A DNA stretch of 64,000 nucleotides from Oscillospiraceae bacterium (GCA_015069205.1 SVIZ01000005.1:129701-193700), one strand, 5' to 3'; positions 27,487 through 37,610 are shown, numbered from the stretch's first letter. Numbers and translations: made by a program. The notes: generated by a model not told the origin, from the sequence alone.

Positions 27487-27969
27487 ATGGCTTTAAGAAA
27501 TTTGGTAATTGAAGGCGATCCGCTTCTTCGTAAGACGAGCAGACCGGTAGATGAGATCACACCCAGGATCATCAAACTCCTGGATGATATGGCTGACACT
27601 ATGTATTTTGAGGGAAGGGGCATCGGTATTGCCGCTCCACAGGTCGGCGTATTGAGAAGGATCTTTGTCATTGACGTAGGAGATGAGCATGGCCTTATCG
27701 AATTCATCAATCCTGAGATCATTGAGACATCAGGTTCACAGACAGACAACGAAGGCTGTCTTTCAGTTCCCGGCAAGACATGCGAGGTTGAAAGACCTGA
27801 ACACGTTAAGATCAAGGCTCTTAACAGAAACGGCGAAGAATTCGAGCTTGAGGCAGACGGTCTTCTTGCAAGATGCATCTGCCATGAGAACGACCATCTT
27901 AACGGCATTCTCTTTATCGATAAGTCAGTAGACGGTAAGGTCTATAATGTTGGCGACAGCGAGGATTAA
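27487..27969 (+). CDS. def: Peptide deformylase
   Basis: Def removes the formyl group from the N-terminal methionine of new proteins using a metal ion. The 160-residue protein has the three family motifs: [18 protein letters not shown] (metal Cys) and CHENDHLNG (HExDH). It opens the operon and its TAA is followed immediately by the GTG start of fmt, the enzyme that adds the formyl group. Confidence 0.96.
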   Translation: MALRNLVIEGDPLLRKTSRPVDEITPRIIKLLDDMADTMYFEGRGIGIAAPQVGVLRRIFVIDVGDEHGLIEFINPEIIETSGSQTDNEGCLSVPGKTCEVERPEHVKIKALNRNGEEFELEADGLLARCICHENDHLNGILFIDKSVDGKVYNVGDSED

Positions 27970-28929
27970 GTGTTGGACAGGCGTGATCTTAAAGTAATAT
28001 TCATGGGTACGCCTGAGTTTGCAGGCACCAATCTCAAAGCTCTTATTGACGCAGGCTTTGATGTCCGTCTGGTTTTATGCCAGCCCGATAAGCCCGTAGG
28101 ACGTAAGCATATCCTTACAGCTCCTCCTGTAAAGGTTATGGCGCAGGAGAACAATATCGAAGTATATCAGCCTGATACGCTCCGCAATGAAGAAGCGCTC
28201 GCAAAGCTTTCTTCTTATGAGCCTGACCTTATTGTTACGGCAGCATATGGCAAGATCCTTCCATCCGGCATTCTTGACCTCCCGAAGTACGGCTGCATAA
28301 ATTGCCACGGAAGCCTTCTTCCTGCAAGAAGAGGTGCGTCACCTGTACAGCGTGCGATACTTGAAGGCGACAAGGTAACGGGAGTTACTTTCATGAAGAT
28401 GGATGTCGGCATGGATACGGGCGACATCATCGACAAGGTTGAAGTTGCGATCGATCCCGATGAACACACAGAGAGCCTCATGAACAGACTCGCTGAGGCA
28501 AGTGCCGATAAGCTTCCTGACATCATCGACAGATGGGTTGCAGGAGAGCTCAATACAACAAAGCAGGATGAATCATTGGCAACGGCATGTCCGCCGATAA
28601 GACCTGAAGAGGGCGAGTTCGACTGGTCTCAGGATGCGGTAGATATTCATAACAGAGTCAGAGCATTAAGTGCGTGGCCGGGTGCTTTCGTGCTTAAGGA
28701 AGATAAGAAGCTTAAGGTCCTTGATTCCGAAGTTGCAGATGAAGCAGCGGTTCCTGACGAACTGAAGGATTCTAAGCCCGGTACTGTTGTTAAGGCAAAG
28801 GGTGAGAATCTCATCGTTAAGTGCGGCAACGGTTTCCTCAAGGTCAAAGAACTCCAGCAGCCGGGCGGCAAGAGACTCCGCGCCATCGACTGCGCTCATA
28901 ACTTCACGGTAGGAAGCCCGATCATTTAG
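27970..28929 (+). CDS. fmt: Methionyl-tRNA formyltransferase
   Basis: Fmt transfers a formyl group from 10-formyl-tetrahydrofolate to initiator Met-tRNA. The 319-residue protein has VIFMGTPEFAG, the catalytic INCHGSLLPARRGASPVQ region, GVTFMKMDVGMDTGDI and a C-terminal OB-like domain. The GTG start abuts the def stop codon (TAAGTG), indicating coupled translation. Confidence 0.95.
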   Translation: MLDRRDLKVIFMGTPEFAGTNLKALIDAGFDVRLVLCQPDKPVGRKHILTAPPVKVMAQENNIEVYQPDTLRNEEALAKLSSYEPDLIVTAAYGKILPSGILDLPKYGCINCHGSLLPARRGASPVQRAILEGDKVTGVTFMKMDVGMDTGDIIDKVEVAIDPDEHTESLMNRLAEASADKLPDIIDRWVAGELNTTKQDESLATACPPIRPEEGEFDWSQDAVDIHNRVRALSAWPGAFVLKEDKKLKVLDSEVADEAAVPDELKDSKPGTVVKAKGENLIVKCGNGFLKVKELQQPGGKRLRAIDCAHNFTVGSPII

Positions 28930-28939
28930 GAGCAGCTTC

Positions 28940-30355
28940 ATGTCTGACGAGATCAAGTACAAGAAGAAAGAGCTGCAAAAGCTGATTGCTGACGATAATG
29001 AGAGGGAACTTTGTTTTCTCATGCTCTACTTGGTATATGAGGAAGAGGCTTACTCAAATCTCGTAATCAAGAAAGCAGATAAGATTGCATCAGAAGAAGG
29101 CAAGAAGATCGACTTTGCAAGAGCTATGCTTTACGGCACGCTCACATATTCTTTCACGATAGACTTCCTCATCAGACATCTTACAAAAGAAGAAGTCGGG
29201 GACATGGATCCCGTTTCCAGAACCGTTATCAGAATGGCTGTATGGCAGATCCAGTTCGGAAATAACATTCCTGCTTATGCGGCTGTGGATTCAGCGGTTG
29301 AGATTACAAAGAAATACAATCACAAGGCTTCAGGCTATGTTAATGCCGTTCTTAGAAAGTTTGCAGACTGTCCTGAGGAGATGCGAGATCTTGAGCAGTT
29401 CAAGCCGGGGATCAGGGTCGCTTTAAAGCCTGAGATCTACGGTATATTCAAAAAGGATTTCGGTAAGCAGACAGCATTAGAGATTGGCAAGGCGCTTTTG
29501 GAACCTGCCCATATCACAGTAAGATTCGATGCCCATAAAACCAACAGGGATAATCTTATCAAGGAACTCAAAAAAGAAGGAATCACCGCAATCAAGGGGA
29601 GCTTTATCCCTGACTGCGTTGAGATAACCGGAGGCCTTAACGGCCTTGAGAATACCGAGTGCTTTAACAAGTACGGCATGTTCGTCCAGGGGCAGGGTGC
29701 GATGCTCGCATCACATATCGCTCATCCGGAAATTTCAAACAAGATTCTTGACTGTTGTGCTGCTCCGGGCGGCAAGTCTACCCACATGGCGCAGATGTGC
29801 AGCGATAAAGTAAGCATTCTTTCTGTTGATGTCAATGAGACAAGACTTCAGCTCGTAAGAGATAACTGCAAGAGATTGGGCCTTACTTCGATCGAGACGC
29901 TTTGTGCTGATGCTTCCGACATTAATAAGAATGATAAGGCTTCCAAGAAGACATACGATATTGTTCTGTGCGATGTTCCGTGCAGCGGCTTGGGGCTTTT
30001 GGGAAGAAAGCCTGACATAAGAGAGAAGTTCACATACGATGAGCTTAATGAGCTTCTTCCATTGCAGTATTCGATACTTGAGCATGCTTCAAAGATGGTC
30101 CGCCCGGGCGGAACGCTTGTATATTGCACATGTACCCTGAATTCCGATGAGAATCAGAATCAGGTTGAGAAATTCCTTTCCGAACATAAAAGATTCCACA
30201 CGGTACCGATAAATAAGTATCTGCCGGAGGATATCTATATGGATGAAGAAAGGGAAGAGTCTGCTGCAAACGGCATGATCACGCTTCTTCCACACCTTGA
30301 CGGTTGCGAAGGATTCTTCATCTGCCGCATGGAAAGAGACAGAAAGGAAGATTGA
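28940..30355 (+). CDS. rsmB: 16S rRNA m5C967 methyltransferase RsmB
   Basis: RsmB methylates cytosine 967 of 16S rRNA with S-adenosylmethionine. The 471-residue protein has an N-terminal NusB-like RNA-binding domain (about residues 15-145) and the Fmu methyltransferase domain with CCAAPGGKSTHMAQ, the first catalytic Cys in CDVPCSGLG, and the second in VYCTCTLN. It is the fourth-step gene in the conserved translation operon; rlmN follows after two bases. Confidence 0.95.
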   Translation: MSDEIKYKKKELQKLIADDNERELCFLMLYLVYEEEAYSNLVIKKADKIASEEGKKIDFARAMLYGTLTYSFTIDFLIRHLTKEEVGDMDPVSRTVIRMAVWQIQFGNNIPAYAAVDSAVEITKKYNHKASGYVNAVLRKFADCPEEMRDLEQFKPGIRVALKPEIYGIFKKDFGKQTALEIGKALLEPAHITVRFDAHKTNRDNLIKELKKEGITAIKGSFIPDCVEITGGLNGLENTECFNKYGMFVQGQGAMLASHIAHPEISNKILDCCAAPGGKSTHMAQMCSDKVSILSVDVNETRLQLVRDNCKRLGLTSIETLCADASDINKNDKASKKTYDIVLCDVPCSGLGLLGRKPDIREKFTYDELNELLPLQYSILEHASKMVRPGGTLVYCTCTLNSDENQNQVEKFLSEHKRFHTVPINKYLPEDIYMDEEREESAANGMITLLPHLDGCEGFFICRMERDRKED

Positions 30356-30357
30356 CA

Positions 30358-31395
30358 TTGAAAGAAAAGTTCTGTCTTGATTTGAATCTTAACGATCTTA
30401 CCGAGTGGTGCGCGAAAAGAGAAGTACCAAAGTACAGGGCATCCCAGATTTACGGATGGCTCTCTTCAGGCTGCGTATCAACTGATGAGATGACCAATGT
30501 CCCCAAGAATGTAAGGGCAATGCTCGAAGAAGATTTTATTTTCGGTGGGTTCGAGATGATGGAGCACCTTGTATCCAAACTCGACGGCACCGAGAAGTTC
30601 GTATATAAGCTCTACGACGGCAACATCATTGAGACAGTTGCAATGAGATATAAGACAGGTATTTCAGTTTGCATTTCTTCACAGGCGGGATGCCGGATGG
30701 GTTGTGCTTTCTGCGCATCTGCAAAGATAGATTTCGGCAGAAATCTCTCAGCAGGAGAGCTTCTTGCACAGGTTTCCGTTACACAGAAGGAATTGGGTGA
30801 GAGAGTCCACAGTGTAGTAATAATGGGAATTGGCGAGCCTTTCGATAACTATGAGAACGTAATGCGCTTTATTAAGCTTGCAAACGATCCCGACGGCCTT
30901 AATTTGGGCGCAAGACATTTCACGCTATCTACATGCGGACTCGTGCCGAAGATAGAAGAGTTTACAAAAGAAGGCCTTCAGGTAAACCTTGCCGTGTCAC
31001 TGCATGCTCCTAACGACGAGCTTAGAAAGAAACTCATGCCTGTTGCAAAGGCATATTCGATTGAGCAGCTCATGACGGCTTGCAAAGAGTACACAAAGGC
31101 AACGAACAGAAGGATAACTTTTGAATACAGCCTTTTGGCCGGAGTCAACGATACGCCTCAGTGCGCATCAGAACTTGTAAAGCTCTTAAAGGGCGGTCTT
31201 TATCACGTAAATCTCATTGCAATGAATAAGGTGCCCGGAACCATTTTTCAGTCGGCATCTCCCGCAAAGGTAAAGCAGTTCAGGGATATCCTTGAATCAG
31301 GCGGCATAAATGCAACTATAAGACGCGAGATGGGTTCTGACATTATGGCTGCCTGCGGACAGCTTCGAAGAGGAACCATTGAGGGAACGAGATGA
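30358..31395 (+). CDS. rlmN: 23S rRNA A2503 / tRNA A37 C2-methyltransferase RlmN (radical SAM)
   Basis: RlmN adds a methyl to C2 of adenine 2503 in 23S rRNA and of A37 in some tRNAs. The 345-residue protein has the radical-SAM cluster CRMGCAFC (CxxxCxxC), GIGEPFDNYENV, and the C-terminal catalytic Cys in MAACGQLR. The frame is open from 30304, but that start lies inside rsmB; I choose TTG at 30358, two bases after the rsmB stop with AAGGA upstream, giving normal family length. The end overlaps prpC by four bases (ATGA). Confidence 0.94.
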   Translation: MKEKFCLDLNLNDLTEWCAKREVPKYRASQIYGWLSSGCVSTDEMTNVPKNVRAMLEEDFIFGGFEMMEHLVSKLDGTEKFVYKLYDGNIIETVAMRYKTGISVCISSQAGCRMGCAFCASAKIDFGRNLSAGELLAQVSVTQKELGERVHSVVIMGIGEPFDNYENVMRFIKLANDPDGLNLGARHFTLSTCGLVPKIEEFTKEGLQVNLAVSLHAPNDELRKKLMPVAKAYSIEQLMTACKEYTKATNRRITFEYSLLAGVNDTPQCASELVKLLKGGLYHVNLIAMNKVPGTIFQSASPAKVKQFRDILESGGINATIRREMGSDIMAACGQLRRGTIEGTR

Positions 31396-32138
31396 ACGCT
31401 TACGGATTGTCAGACAAAGGTCCCGTCAGGGACATGAACGAAGACAGTTTTGCTTATGAGATGGTAGGCAACTGTCTTTGCATGGCTGTAGCTGACGGTG
31501 TAGGCGGTGAGGCGTGCGGCGAGATCGCAAGCCGTATTGCTGTTGATGCCGTTATGGAGGAGTTCAAGGAGAGCCTTCCGTTCGTAAAGGACAGGGAAGC
31601 GCTGCCTGCTTATCTTAAAACGGCATTTAATAAAGCCAACATAAAGATCCTTCACGACTGCCTTGAGCACAGGGAACGCATGGGTATGTGTACGACACTT
31701 ACCGTGGCTATTCTTAAAGGCACCGAACTTACTATCGCACATATCGGAGATACGAGAGGCTACATGCTTCACGGCTCCGAGCTCATTAAGCTCACCGAGG
31801 ATCACAATGAAGCCGGAAAGCTCGTAAAGCAGGGACTTCTGACAGAAGATCAGGCAAAACGTCATCCGGGAAGATCGAGGCTGTTCAAGGTGCTCGGAGA
31901 GAATCAGTATCTTAATCCTGACATTTACAGTTATAATATAAGTTACGGCGATTTGGTCTTTTTATGCTCAGACGGTCTTTATTCGTTCATGAGCAACGAA
32001 CAGTTCAAGGCCTGCGCCCAGGAACGCAATAACCTTGAAGGAATTTGCGGCAAGTTGATAAACCAGGCTCTTGATGGCAAGAGCAGTGATAATATTACGG
32101 TAACAGTAGGCAGGGCAGTGCCCATAGCTGAATTATAG
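31392..32138 (+). CDS. prpC: PP2C-type serine/threonine phosphatase (PrpC/Stp)
   Basis: It removes phosphate from Ser/Thr residues, opposing the downstream kinase. The 248-residue protein keeps the metal-binding PPM motifs: VRDMNEDSF, VADGVGGEACGE, HIGDTRGYM, LTEDHNE and LCSDGLYSF. It sits between rlmN (4-base overlap) and prkC (8-base gap), the standard Firmicute arrangement. Confidence 0.95.
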   Translation: MNAYGLSDKGPVRDMNEDSFAYEMVGNCLCMAVADGVGGEACGEIASRIAVDAVMEEFKESLPFVKDREALPAYLKTAFNKANIKILHDCLEHRERMGMCTTLTVAILKGTELTIAHIGDTRGYMLHGSELIKLTEDHNEAGKLVKQGLLTEDQAKRHPGRSRLFKVLGENQYLNPDIYSYNISYGDLVFLCSDGLYSFMSNEQFKACAQERNNLEGICGKLINQALDGKSSDNITVTVGRAVPIAEL

Positions 32139-32146
32139 GGGGAGAC

Positions 32147-34273
32147 ATGGCAAATCAGGTTCACGGCCCGGAGGGCATGATATTTGCGAACAAGTACAGG
32201 ATCGTCAAGCTTATAGGCTCAGGCGGTATGGCTAATGTATATCTCGGAATCGACATGAACACAGGCGTTAATGTCGCCATAAAGATCTTAAAGCCCGAGT
32301 TCTCATCCGATGAGGAGTTCATTAGAAGATTCGATGCTGAGGCTAAGTCCGTTGCATCTCTTAATCACGCTAATATCGTTAAAGTTTACGGCGTAGGCCA
32401 CGAAGGTAATTTCAGATACATCGTTCAGGAATACATCGAAGGCATCACCGTAAAAGATCTCATCAACCAGAACGGTCACCTTGACTGGCGTAATGCAGTC
32501 CCGATCGTTATCCAGATCGGTCTTGCTTTGGACTATGCTCACCAGAACGGTATCGTTCACAGAGACATCAAGCCTCAGAACATACTTATCTCGCGTGACC
32601 GTGTTGCAAAGATCACAGACTTCGGTATCGCGCGTGCAGCATCCACAACGACAATTACAATGACAGGTGTCCAGATGGGCTCCGTTCATTATTTCTCACC
32701 CGAGCAGGCTAGAGGCGGTAACGTAGGTCCACAGTCTGACGTTTATTCTCTGGGTGTATCTCTTTTTGAGATGGTAACGGGAAGACTTCCTTTCGACGGT
32801 GATTCCAACGTAGCCATCGCTGTCAAGCATCTTCAGGAGACACCTCCGGTACCTTCATCTCTCATGCAGGGCATTCCGAAGGGTCTTGATTCCATCATCG
32901 CAAAATGCATGCAGAAGAGCCCAGAGAGACGTTACCAGACAATGCGTCAGCTCGTAACGGAGCTCGACGCTTTGCTCGTCGATCCTAACGGTGTTTACGG
33001 TGTTATTCAGAATGTGCCCGAAAAGACGACAAATACTGATACAAACATCTCTTTCAGACAGGATCCTGAGTACGAGAAGATCTCTGAGATCGAGAAGAGT
33101 GCCGAATCAAGACGTATCTCAAGATTCAGGGATAACGTGCTTCTCGCGCTCATTGTTGTAGTAATCATCGGCGTGCTGATAGGTATCGGCATCCTTGTCG
33201 TAAGGGCTGTCGGCAACGCTACGCAGATCGAGGAAAATACGGACTATACAGTCGAGAACTATGTCGGACTTACGGCAGACGAAGTTATAAGAAAACTCGA
33301 CAATGCCCAGGTTTTCTATACTGTCGAGTACAAAGTTACCGATGCGTATGAACCCGGCATCGTTATTGCGCAGAGCATCCAGGAAGGCGTGACTATTTCA
33401 ACGACCAACAAGCTCAGCAATCTCGTAATTACAGTATCTTCAGTAGATGAGTCGATCGTATTGCAGGATTACTCGAATACAAACTATGAGAACTGCTATA
33501 AGTCACTTCAGAATTTGGGCCTCAAGTTCTCGTTAAGACCTGAGCCTTCTGATTCAGTTGAGCCGGGTATGGTTATAAGGACCGAGCCTGCAGCAAATAC
33601 ACAGGTATTAAGAGGCGATACGATCATCATCATCTATGCAACTGAGCCTACATCAAGCGTCGTTCCTGACGTCGTAGGTAAGAGCGTTGAAGAGGCAATT
33701 GTATTGCTGTCGGAAAACAGCCTCAACTATGTTGTTGAAGGTTCACCTGAAGTGCTTGCACTTGCTGAAGAAGACCAGTATGTAATCCTCACAAATCCTG
33801 TATCCGGAACTACTGTTGCGAGAAAGTCCACAGTCAAGCTTTATGTCGGAACGCATGAAGACTATGTTAACGGTGGTACACCTACGCCCACACCTCCGCA
33901 GGCTGAAGTTAAAGTCCTTATCAGCGGAAACGGAACAGGCGGAACAGTTACAGGCGGCGGCCAGTACGAGCTCAATACACAGGTAACGCTTACCGCCACA
34001 CCTGCAACGGGCTTCAAGTTCGACTGCTGGCAGGATCAGTATGGTAATACTCTTGCCGTATCAACGACATACACATTCGTAGTCAAGGAATCAACGACAT
34101 TTACGGCGGTATTCTCGCCGATGCCGACAAATACGCCGGTACCTACGGCAACTCCCACACCGGAGCCGCCTCCGCCGACGGATACCCCGGTTCCTACACC
34201 TGAACCGACTCAGCCCGGCCCCGGACCCGAACCCGAGAACACGGATCCTAACAATCCTAATCCTCCGGTATAA
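32147..34273 (+). CDS. prkC: PASTA-domain serine/threonine kinase with an InlB-like repeat tail
   Basis: This membrane kinase responds to muropeptides or lipid II through extracellular PASTA domains. The 708-residue protein has a cytoplasmic kinase domain (GSGGMANVY; K46; HRD 138-140; DFG 158-160), a juxtamembrane segment, one transmembrane helix (about 329-352) and three PASTA repeats (about 365-575; the second and third carry EPGMVIRTEP and the VVPDVVGKS start). After these comes an unusual tail: a domain of about 75 residues resembling the InlB/Listeria-Bacteroides Gly-rich repeat (GGTVTGGGQYELNTQVTLTA) and a Pro/Thr-rich end. That tail may bind the wall. Its phosphatase is encoded just upstream. 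Confidence 0.93.
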   Translation: MANQVHGPEGMIFANKYRIVKLIGSGGMANVYLGIDMNTGVNVAIKILKPEFSSDEEFIRRFDAEAKSVASLNHANIVKVYGVGHEGNFRYIVQEYIEGITVKDLINQNGHLDWRNAVPIVIQIGLALDYAHQNGIVHRDIKPQNILISRDRVAKITDFGIARAASTTTITMTGVQMGSVHYFSPEQARGGNVGPQSDVYSLGVSLFEMVTGRLPFDGDSNVAIAVKHLQETPPVPSSLMQGIPKGLDSIIAKCMQKSPERRYQTMRQLVTELDALLVDPNGVYGVIQNVPEKTTNTDTNISFRQDPEYEKISEIEKSAESRRISRFRDNVLLALIVVVIIGVLIGIGILVVRAVGNATQIEENTDYTVENYVGLTADEVIRKLDNAQVFYTVEYKVTDAYEPGIVIAQSIQEGVTISTTNKLSNLVITVSSVDESIVLQDYSNTNYENCYKSLQNLGLKFSLRPEPSDSVEPGMVIRTEPAANTQVLRGDTIIIIYATEPTSSVVPDVVGKSVEEAIVLLSENSLNYVVEGSPEVLALAEEDQYVILTNPVSGTTVARKSTVKLYVGTHEDYVNGGTPTPTPPQAEVKVLISGNGTGGTVTGGGQYELNTQVTLTATPATGFKFDCWQDQYGNTLAVSTTYTFVVKESTTFTAVFSPMPTNTPVPTATPTPEPPPPTDTPVPTPEPTQPGPGPEPENTDPNNPNPPV

Positions 34274-34285
34274 CGGCACCAACAG

Positions 34286-35212
34286 ATGGCAGGAACAGAT
34301 ACATTTAAAGGAGTAATCACTAAAGGAGTGGGCGGAATATACACAGTCCGCTTCTCTAATGAAGGCATACTTTCTTATGCGCAGTGTGCCGCAAGAGGTC
34401 AGTTCAGATTAAAAGGAATTAAGCCTGCTATAGGTGACAGGGTTACTATCATGCCATCAGGAGACCCTGATGTTGAATATGTCATTACAGACATCGAAAA
34501 CAGGACGAGCTTCATAGCAAGACCTCCTGTAGCAAACCTCTCGGTAATGCTTCTTACGTTCTCAGTTACGGAACCGGCTCCTGACCTTACGCTTCTTGAT
34601 AAGATGCTTCTGGTCTGCTCATTAAGAGACATAAAGCCTGTGATCATTTTCACAAAGAGCGATCTTAATGAAGATGACTCTGAGAGGCTTTGTTCAGTAT
34701 ATACTAAGGCGGGCTATGAAGTTCTCGTTTCTGCACCTCAAAAGCCTCTTACCAAAAGTGATCTGAAGGATATAATAGGTGAGGGAATTGCGGCTTTCGC
34801 AGGACCTTCCGGAGTAGGCAAGAGTACTCTTTGCAACTCACTTCTGGGTTTTGACCTTATGGAGACGGGTGAAGTCAGCGCAAAGATAAAGCGCGGCAGA
34901 CATACGACAAGACACGTTGAACTGCACGAGTTCTTTGACGGGTTCATTTGCGATACACCCGGATTTACATCGCTTTCTTTGGAAGACCAGGGCGTCGATT
35001 ACAGGGATGTGCTTTACGGATATCCTGAGATAACAGCGATTGCGACAGGATGCAGGTTCGACGACTGCTCACACCGCAAAGAAGACGGCTGTGTTGTAAG
35101 AAACGCGCTCGCCGAAGGCCTACTGGACCAGGGACGTTATGAGAGATATACAAGCTTTTATACGGAGCTTTACGATAATAGGAATAACTACAAGCACAGG
35201 AGAAAACAATGA
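34286..35212 (+). CDS. rsgA: Ribosome small-subunit maturation GTPase RsgA
   Basis: RsgA is a circularly permuted GTPase that checks late 30S maturation. The 308-residue protein has an N-terminal OB fold, G4 (FTKSD) before G1 (GPSGVGKST) and G3 (CDTPGF), and a C-terminal zinc site (CRFDDCSH with a later Cys). This order is diagnostic for the family. There is no clear ribosome site, so it probably depends on translation of prkC. Its last bases overlap the rpe start (ATGA). Confidence 0.95.
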   Translation: MAGTDTFKGVITKGVGGIYTVRFSNEGILSYAQCAARGQFRLKGIKPAIGDRVTIMPSGDPDVEYVITDIENRTSFIARPPVANLSVMLLTFSVTEPAPDLTLLDKMLLVCSLRDIKPVIIFTKSDLNEDDSERLCSVYTKAGYEVLVSAPQKPLTKSDLKDIIGEGIAAFAGPSGVGKSTLCNSLLGFDLMETGEVSAKIKRGRHTTRHVELHEFFDGFICDTPGFTSLSLEDQGVDYRDVLYGYPEITAIATGCRFDDCSHRKEDGCVVRNALAEGLLDQGRYERYTSFYTELYDNRNNYKHRRKQ

Positions 35213-35871
35213 ACGATATCGGAATTGCACCTTCCATTCTGGCCGCTGATTTCGGCTACCTTATGAGAGATATAAAGGCGATCGAAAGCAAAGCCGAATA
35301 TCTCCATATCGATGTAATGGACGGACACTACGTTAATAACATCTCATTCGGCATTCCGGTTATTCAATCTATCCGCAAATATACTGACATGAAGTTCTAT
35401 ACGCACCTCATGATCACCAATCCAGAAAAATACATCAAGGCTTTTGCTGACGCAGGTTCTGATAACATCACATTTCACATTGAGTGTTCTGAAGATCCTG
35501 ACAGCGTTATCGATTCCATCAAGGCATTGGGAAAGAGCGCGGGTGTTTCCATTCATCCCGATACGCCTATCGAAAAGGTTTTCCCTTACATCGGCAAGGT
35601 CGACATAATCCTCGTCATGACCGTATGTCCCGGCTTTGGAGGACAGGGTTATCTTGATTCTTCAGACGAGAGACTTAGAAAACTCAGAAAAGCCATTGAT
35701 GAAAAGGGCGCTGACACCATTATCTCTGTAGACGGCGGCATTACCAAAGAAAACATTGGACATGTATACGACTGCGGTGCAAGACTCTTTGTAGCAGGCA
35801 GCAGTGTATTCCGCGCAGAGGATCCTGCCCAAGCCATTGACGAGCTTATAAGATGCGCTACATCATCGTAA
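35209..35871 (+). CDS. rpe: Ribulose-phosphate 3-epimerase
   Basis: Rpe interconverts ribulose 5-phosphate and xylulose 5-phosphate in the pentose phosphate pathway. The 220-residue TIM barrel shows IAPSILAADFG, the metal and catalytic residues in HIDVMDGHYV, HLMI, MTVCPGFGGQ and SVDGGIT. It overlaps rsgA by four bases and thiN by 19 bases. Confidence 0.96.
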   Translation: MNDIGIAPSILAADFGYLMRDIKAIESKAEYLHIDVMDGHYVNNISFGIPVIQSIRKYTDMKFYTHLMITNPEKYIKAFADAGSDNITFHIECSEDPDSVIDSIKALGKSAGVSIHPDTPIEKVFPYIGKVDIILVMTVCPGFGGQGYLDSSDERLRKLRKAIDEKGADTIISVDGGITKENIGHVYDCGARLFVAGSSVFRAEDPAQAIDELIRCATSS

Positions 35872-36521
35872 CAGGCGGGCCTTTGCCTCAGGAATCGGCA
35901 AAGCTCATTAAAGAATTATCAGCTTCTGATGAAGACACGATACTGATTGCCTGTGACGGAGGCTGTGATATCCTCGCGCGCAACAACATCGTACCTGATT
36001 TGGTTGTAGGAGACATGGATTCGATATCTGAAGAGGGTCTTGATTTCATTAACAACCATAATGTTTTCATCGAGAAATACCCTGTCGAGAAAGACTGGAC
36101 TGATTCCGAGATTGCCTTAGGGAAGACCGGAGATGAAGACGTCATTCTGGTAACTCCTGATTCAGGAAGGTTAGATCACGTCATTGCAAATCTTCAACTC
36201 GCTTTAAAGTTCAAATCAGAGGGCAAGAAGATCACGATTACTGACGGCATCACTTACTGCTACCCGCTTTCCGGTGAAGATTCAATCGATATAGATATAA
36301 GCAGTATGCAAAAGCCATTGTCTGTATCGCTTGTACCGTGGGATTTTTCAAGACCGGTTACCGGTGTAACTACCAAAGGTCTTTACTATCCGCTCGAGAA
36401 TGCGGAACTTAATGCCGGGTCATCATTTTCTTTTTCCAACCATCCTACTTATGAAAATGGCCGCATAGCCATAGAAATAAAGGGCGGACTGCTGTTGGTC
36501 ATCGTAACATTTGCAAATTAG
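35853..36521 (+). CDS. thiN: Thiamine pyrophosphokinase
   Basis: ThiN transfers pyrophosphate from ATP to thiamine, making the cofactor TPP. The 222-residue protein has the N-terminal catalytic region (ACDGGCDIL, VVGDMDSIS, DWTDSEIAL) and the C-terminal beta domain with GVTTKGLYYPL. The start lies inside rpe (19-base overlap). It ends the operon that began at def; a terminator follows at 36591. Confidence 0.93.
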   Translation: MRYIIVTGGPLPQESAKLIKELSASDEDTILIACDGGCDILARNNIVPDLVVGDMDSISEEGLDFINNHNVFIEKYPVEKDWTDSEIALGKTGDEDVILVTPDSGRLDHVIANLQLALKFKSEGKKITITDGITYCYPLSGEDSIDIDISSMQKPLSVSLVPWDFSRPVTGVTTKGLYYPLENAELNAGSSFSFSNHPTYENGRIAIEIKGGLLLVIVTFAN

Positions 36522-36590
36522 GGTGCCAAAATTGAGACTTTGGACTATTGAATGAGACTGGTTTTCCATATACACTTATAGTGCAAACAA

Positions 36591-36617
36591 ACGCATCCTC
36601 CGGGGTGCGTTTTTTTA
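36591..36617 (+). terminator. Terminator after thiN
   Basis: ACGCATCC and GGGTGCGT pair around a short loop, followed by seven T. Confidence 0.85.
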
Positions 36618-36647
36618 TGCCTATTTTTTTATACGGAGGATCAGAAC

Positions 36648-37610
36648 ATGTTGAGTTACGAGAGTTTCAAAAAGAGAGTTTTGAAAGAGTTTTTGGATTA
36701 CATGCCTGAGAGGTATGCAGGCTGTGAGATCGAACTTCGTAAAGTTCCCAAGGTCAACACAGTCCTCACCGGCGTTGTCATCAAGCCCAGAGGCCACAAG
36801 GGTTCTTACTGCAGTCCGACATTCTACATGGAAAGAATGTACGACCAGTACAAGCAGTGCGATTCTTTCGAGAAAGTCATGGCAAATCAGGCCATCTACC
36901 TGGAGGAATCCATGAAGTATCTGCCTGAAGACGTGCTTAAGCTTGATCTGGCCGCGCTAAAAGACAAGATCGTGTTTCAGGTCGTCAACACAAAAGAAAA
37001 CCAGGAAATGATCGATCTTTGTCCACACAGGGAGTTTATGGATCTTACTATCGTTTACAGAGTAATTGTAAGTATCGATGAGAGTGGTGTATCCGGTTTC
37101 CTTATCACTCATGATATTGCCGATATCGAAGAGCTTTCAGAGAAGCTTCTCTTCAGTCTTGCAAAGAAGAACACCAAGAAGCTGTTCCCGTTTAAGAGTG
37201 AGAGGATCGAAGAGACAATGGGCCGCATGATGCGCAAATGGGGAGCGTGTGACAAGGACATTGAAGAATCATTCCCTGACATGGATGCAGTACCTGCAAA
37301 AGACAGAGTGTATGTAGTCAGCAATGAGTATGAGTTCTTCGGCGCCAACGCACTTATCTATTCTGACGTTATCGGAAAGATAGTAAAGAAGATCGGTACG
37401 GATTGCTATATACTTCCTTCTTCGGTGCACGACCTTGTCGTGTTGTCGACCGATACCTTCAAAGAGAGCGGAAAGCTCGTGAAGCTTGTCAGGGAGACCA
37501 ACCAGGAACATGTGAGGGTATCGGACAGGTTGTCTGACAGCGTATACCGTTACAGCATCGTTGACGGTTCGATCGACCGTGTTACTGATCCTGTGGAGGA
37601 TGCCTCATAA
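36648..37610 (+). CDS. DUF5688-like protein of unknown function
   Basis: The 320-residue cytosolic protein has no enzyme motif I can name. The layout (N-terminal basic helix, LSYESFKKRV, then NTKENQEMIDLCPHREFMDL and a C-terminal segment on YILPSSVHDLV) resembles the DUF5688 proteins that are repeated in many gut Clostridia; this is from memory. It has a good GGAGG site. Its last 11 bases overlap the remnant gene below. Confidence 0.65.
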   Translation: MLSYESFKKRVLKEFLDYMPERYAGCEIELRKVPKVNTVLTGVVIKPRGHKGSYCSPTFYMERMYDQYKQCDSFEKVMANQAIYLEESMKYLPEDVLKLDLAALKDKIVFQVVNTKENQEMIDLCPHREFMDLTIVYRVIVSIDESGVSGFLITHDIADIEELSEKLLFSLAKKNTKKLFPFKSERIEETMGRMMRKWGACDKDIEESFPDMDAVPAKDRVYVVSNEYEFFGANALIYSDVIGKIVKKIGTDCYILPSSVHDLVVLSTDTFKESGKLVKLVRETNQEHVRVSDRLSDSVYRYSIVDGSIDRVTDPVEDAS

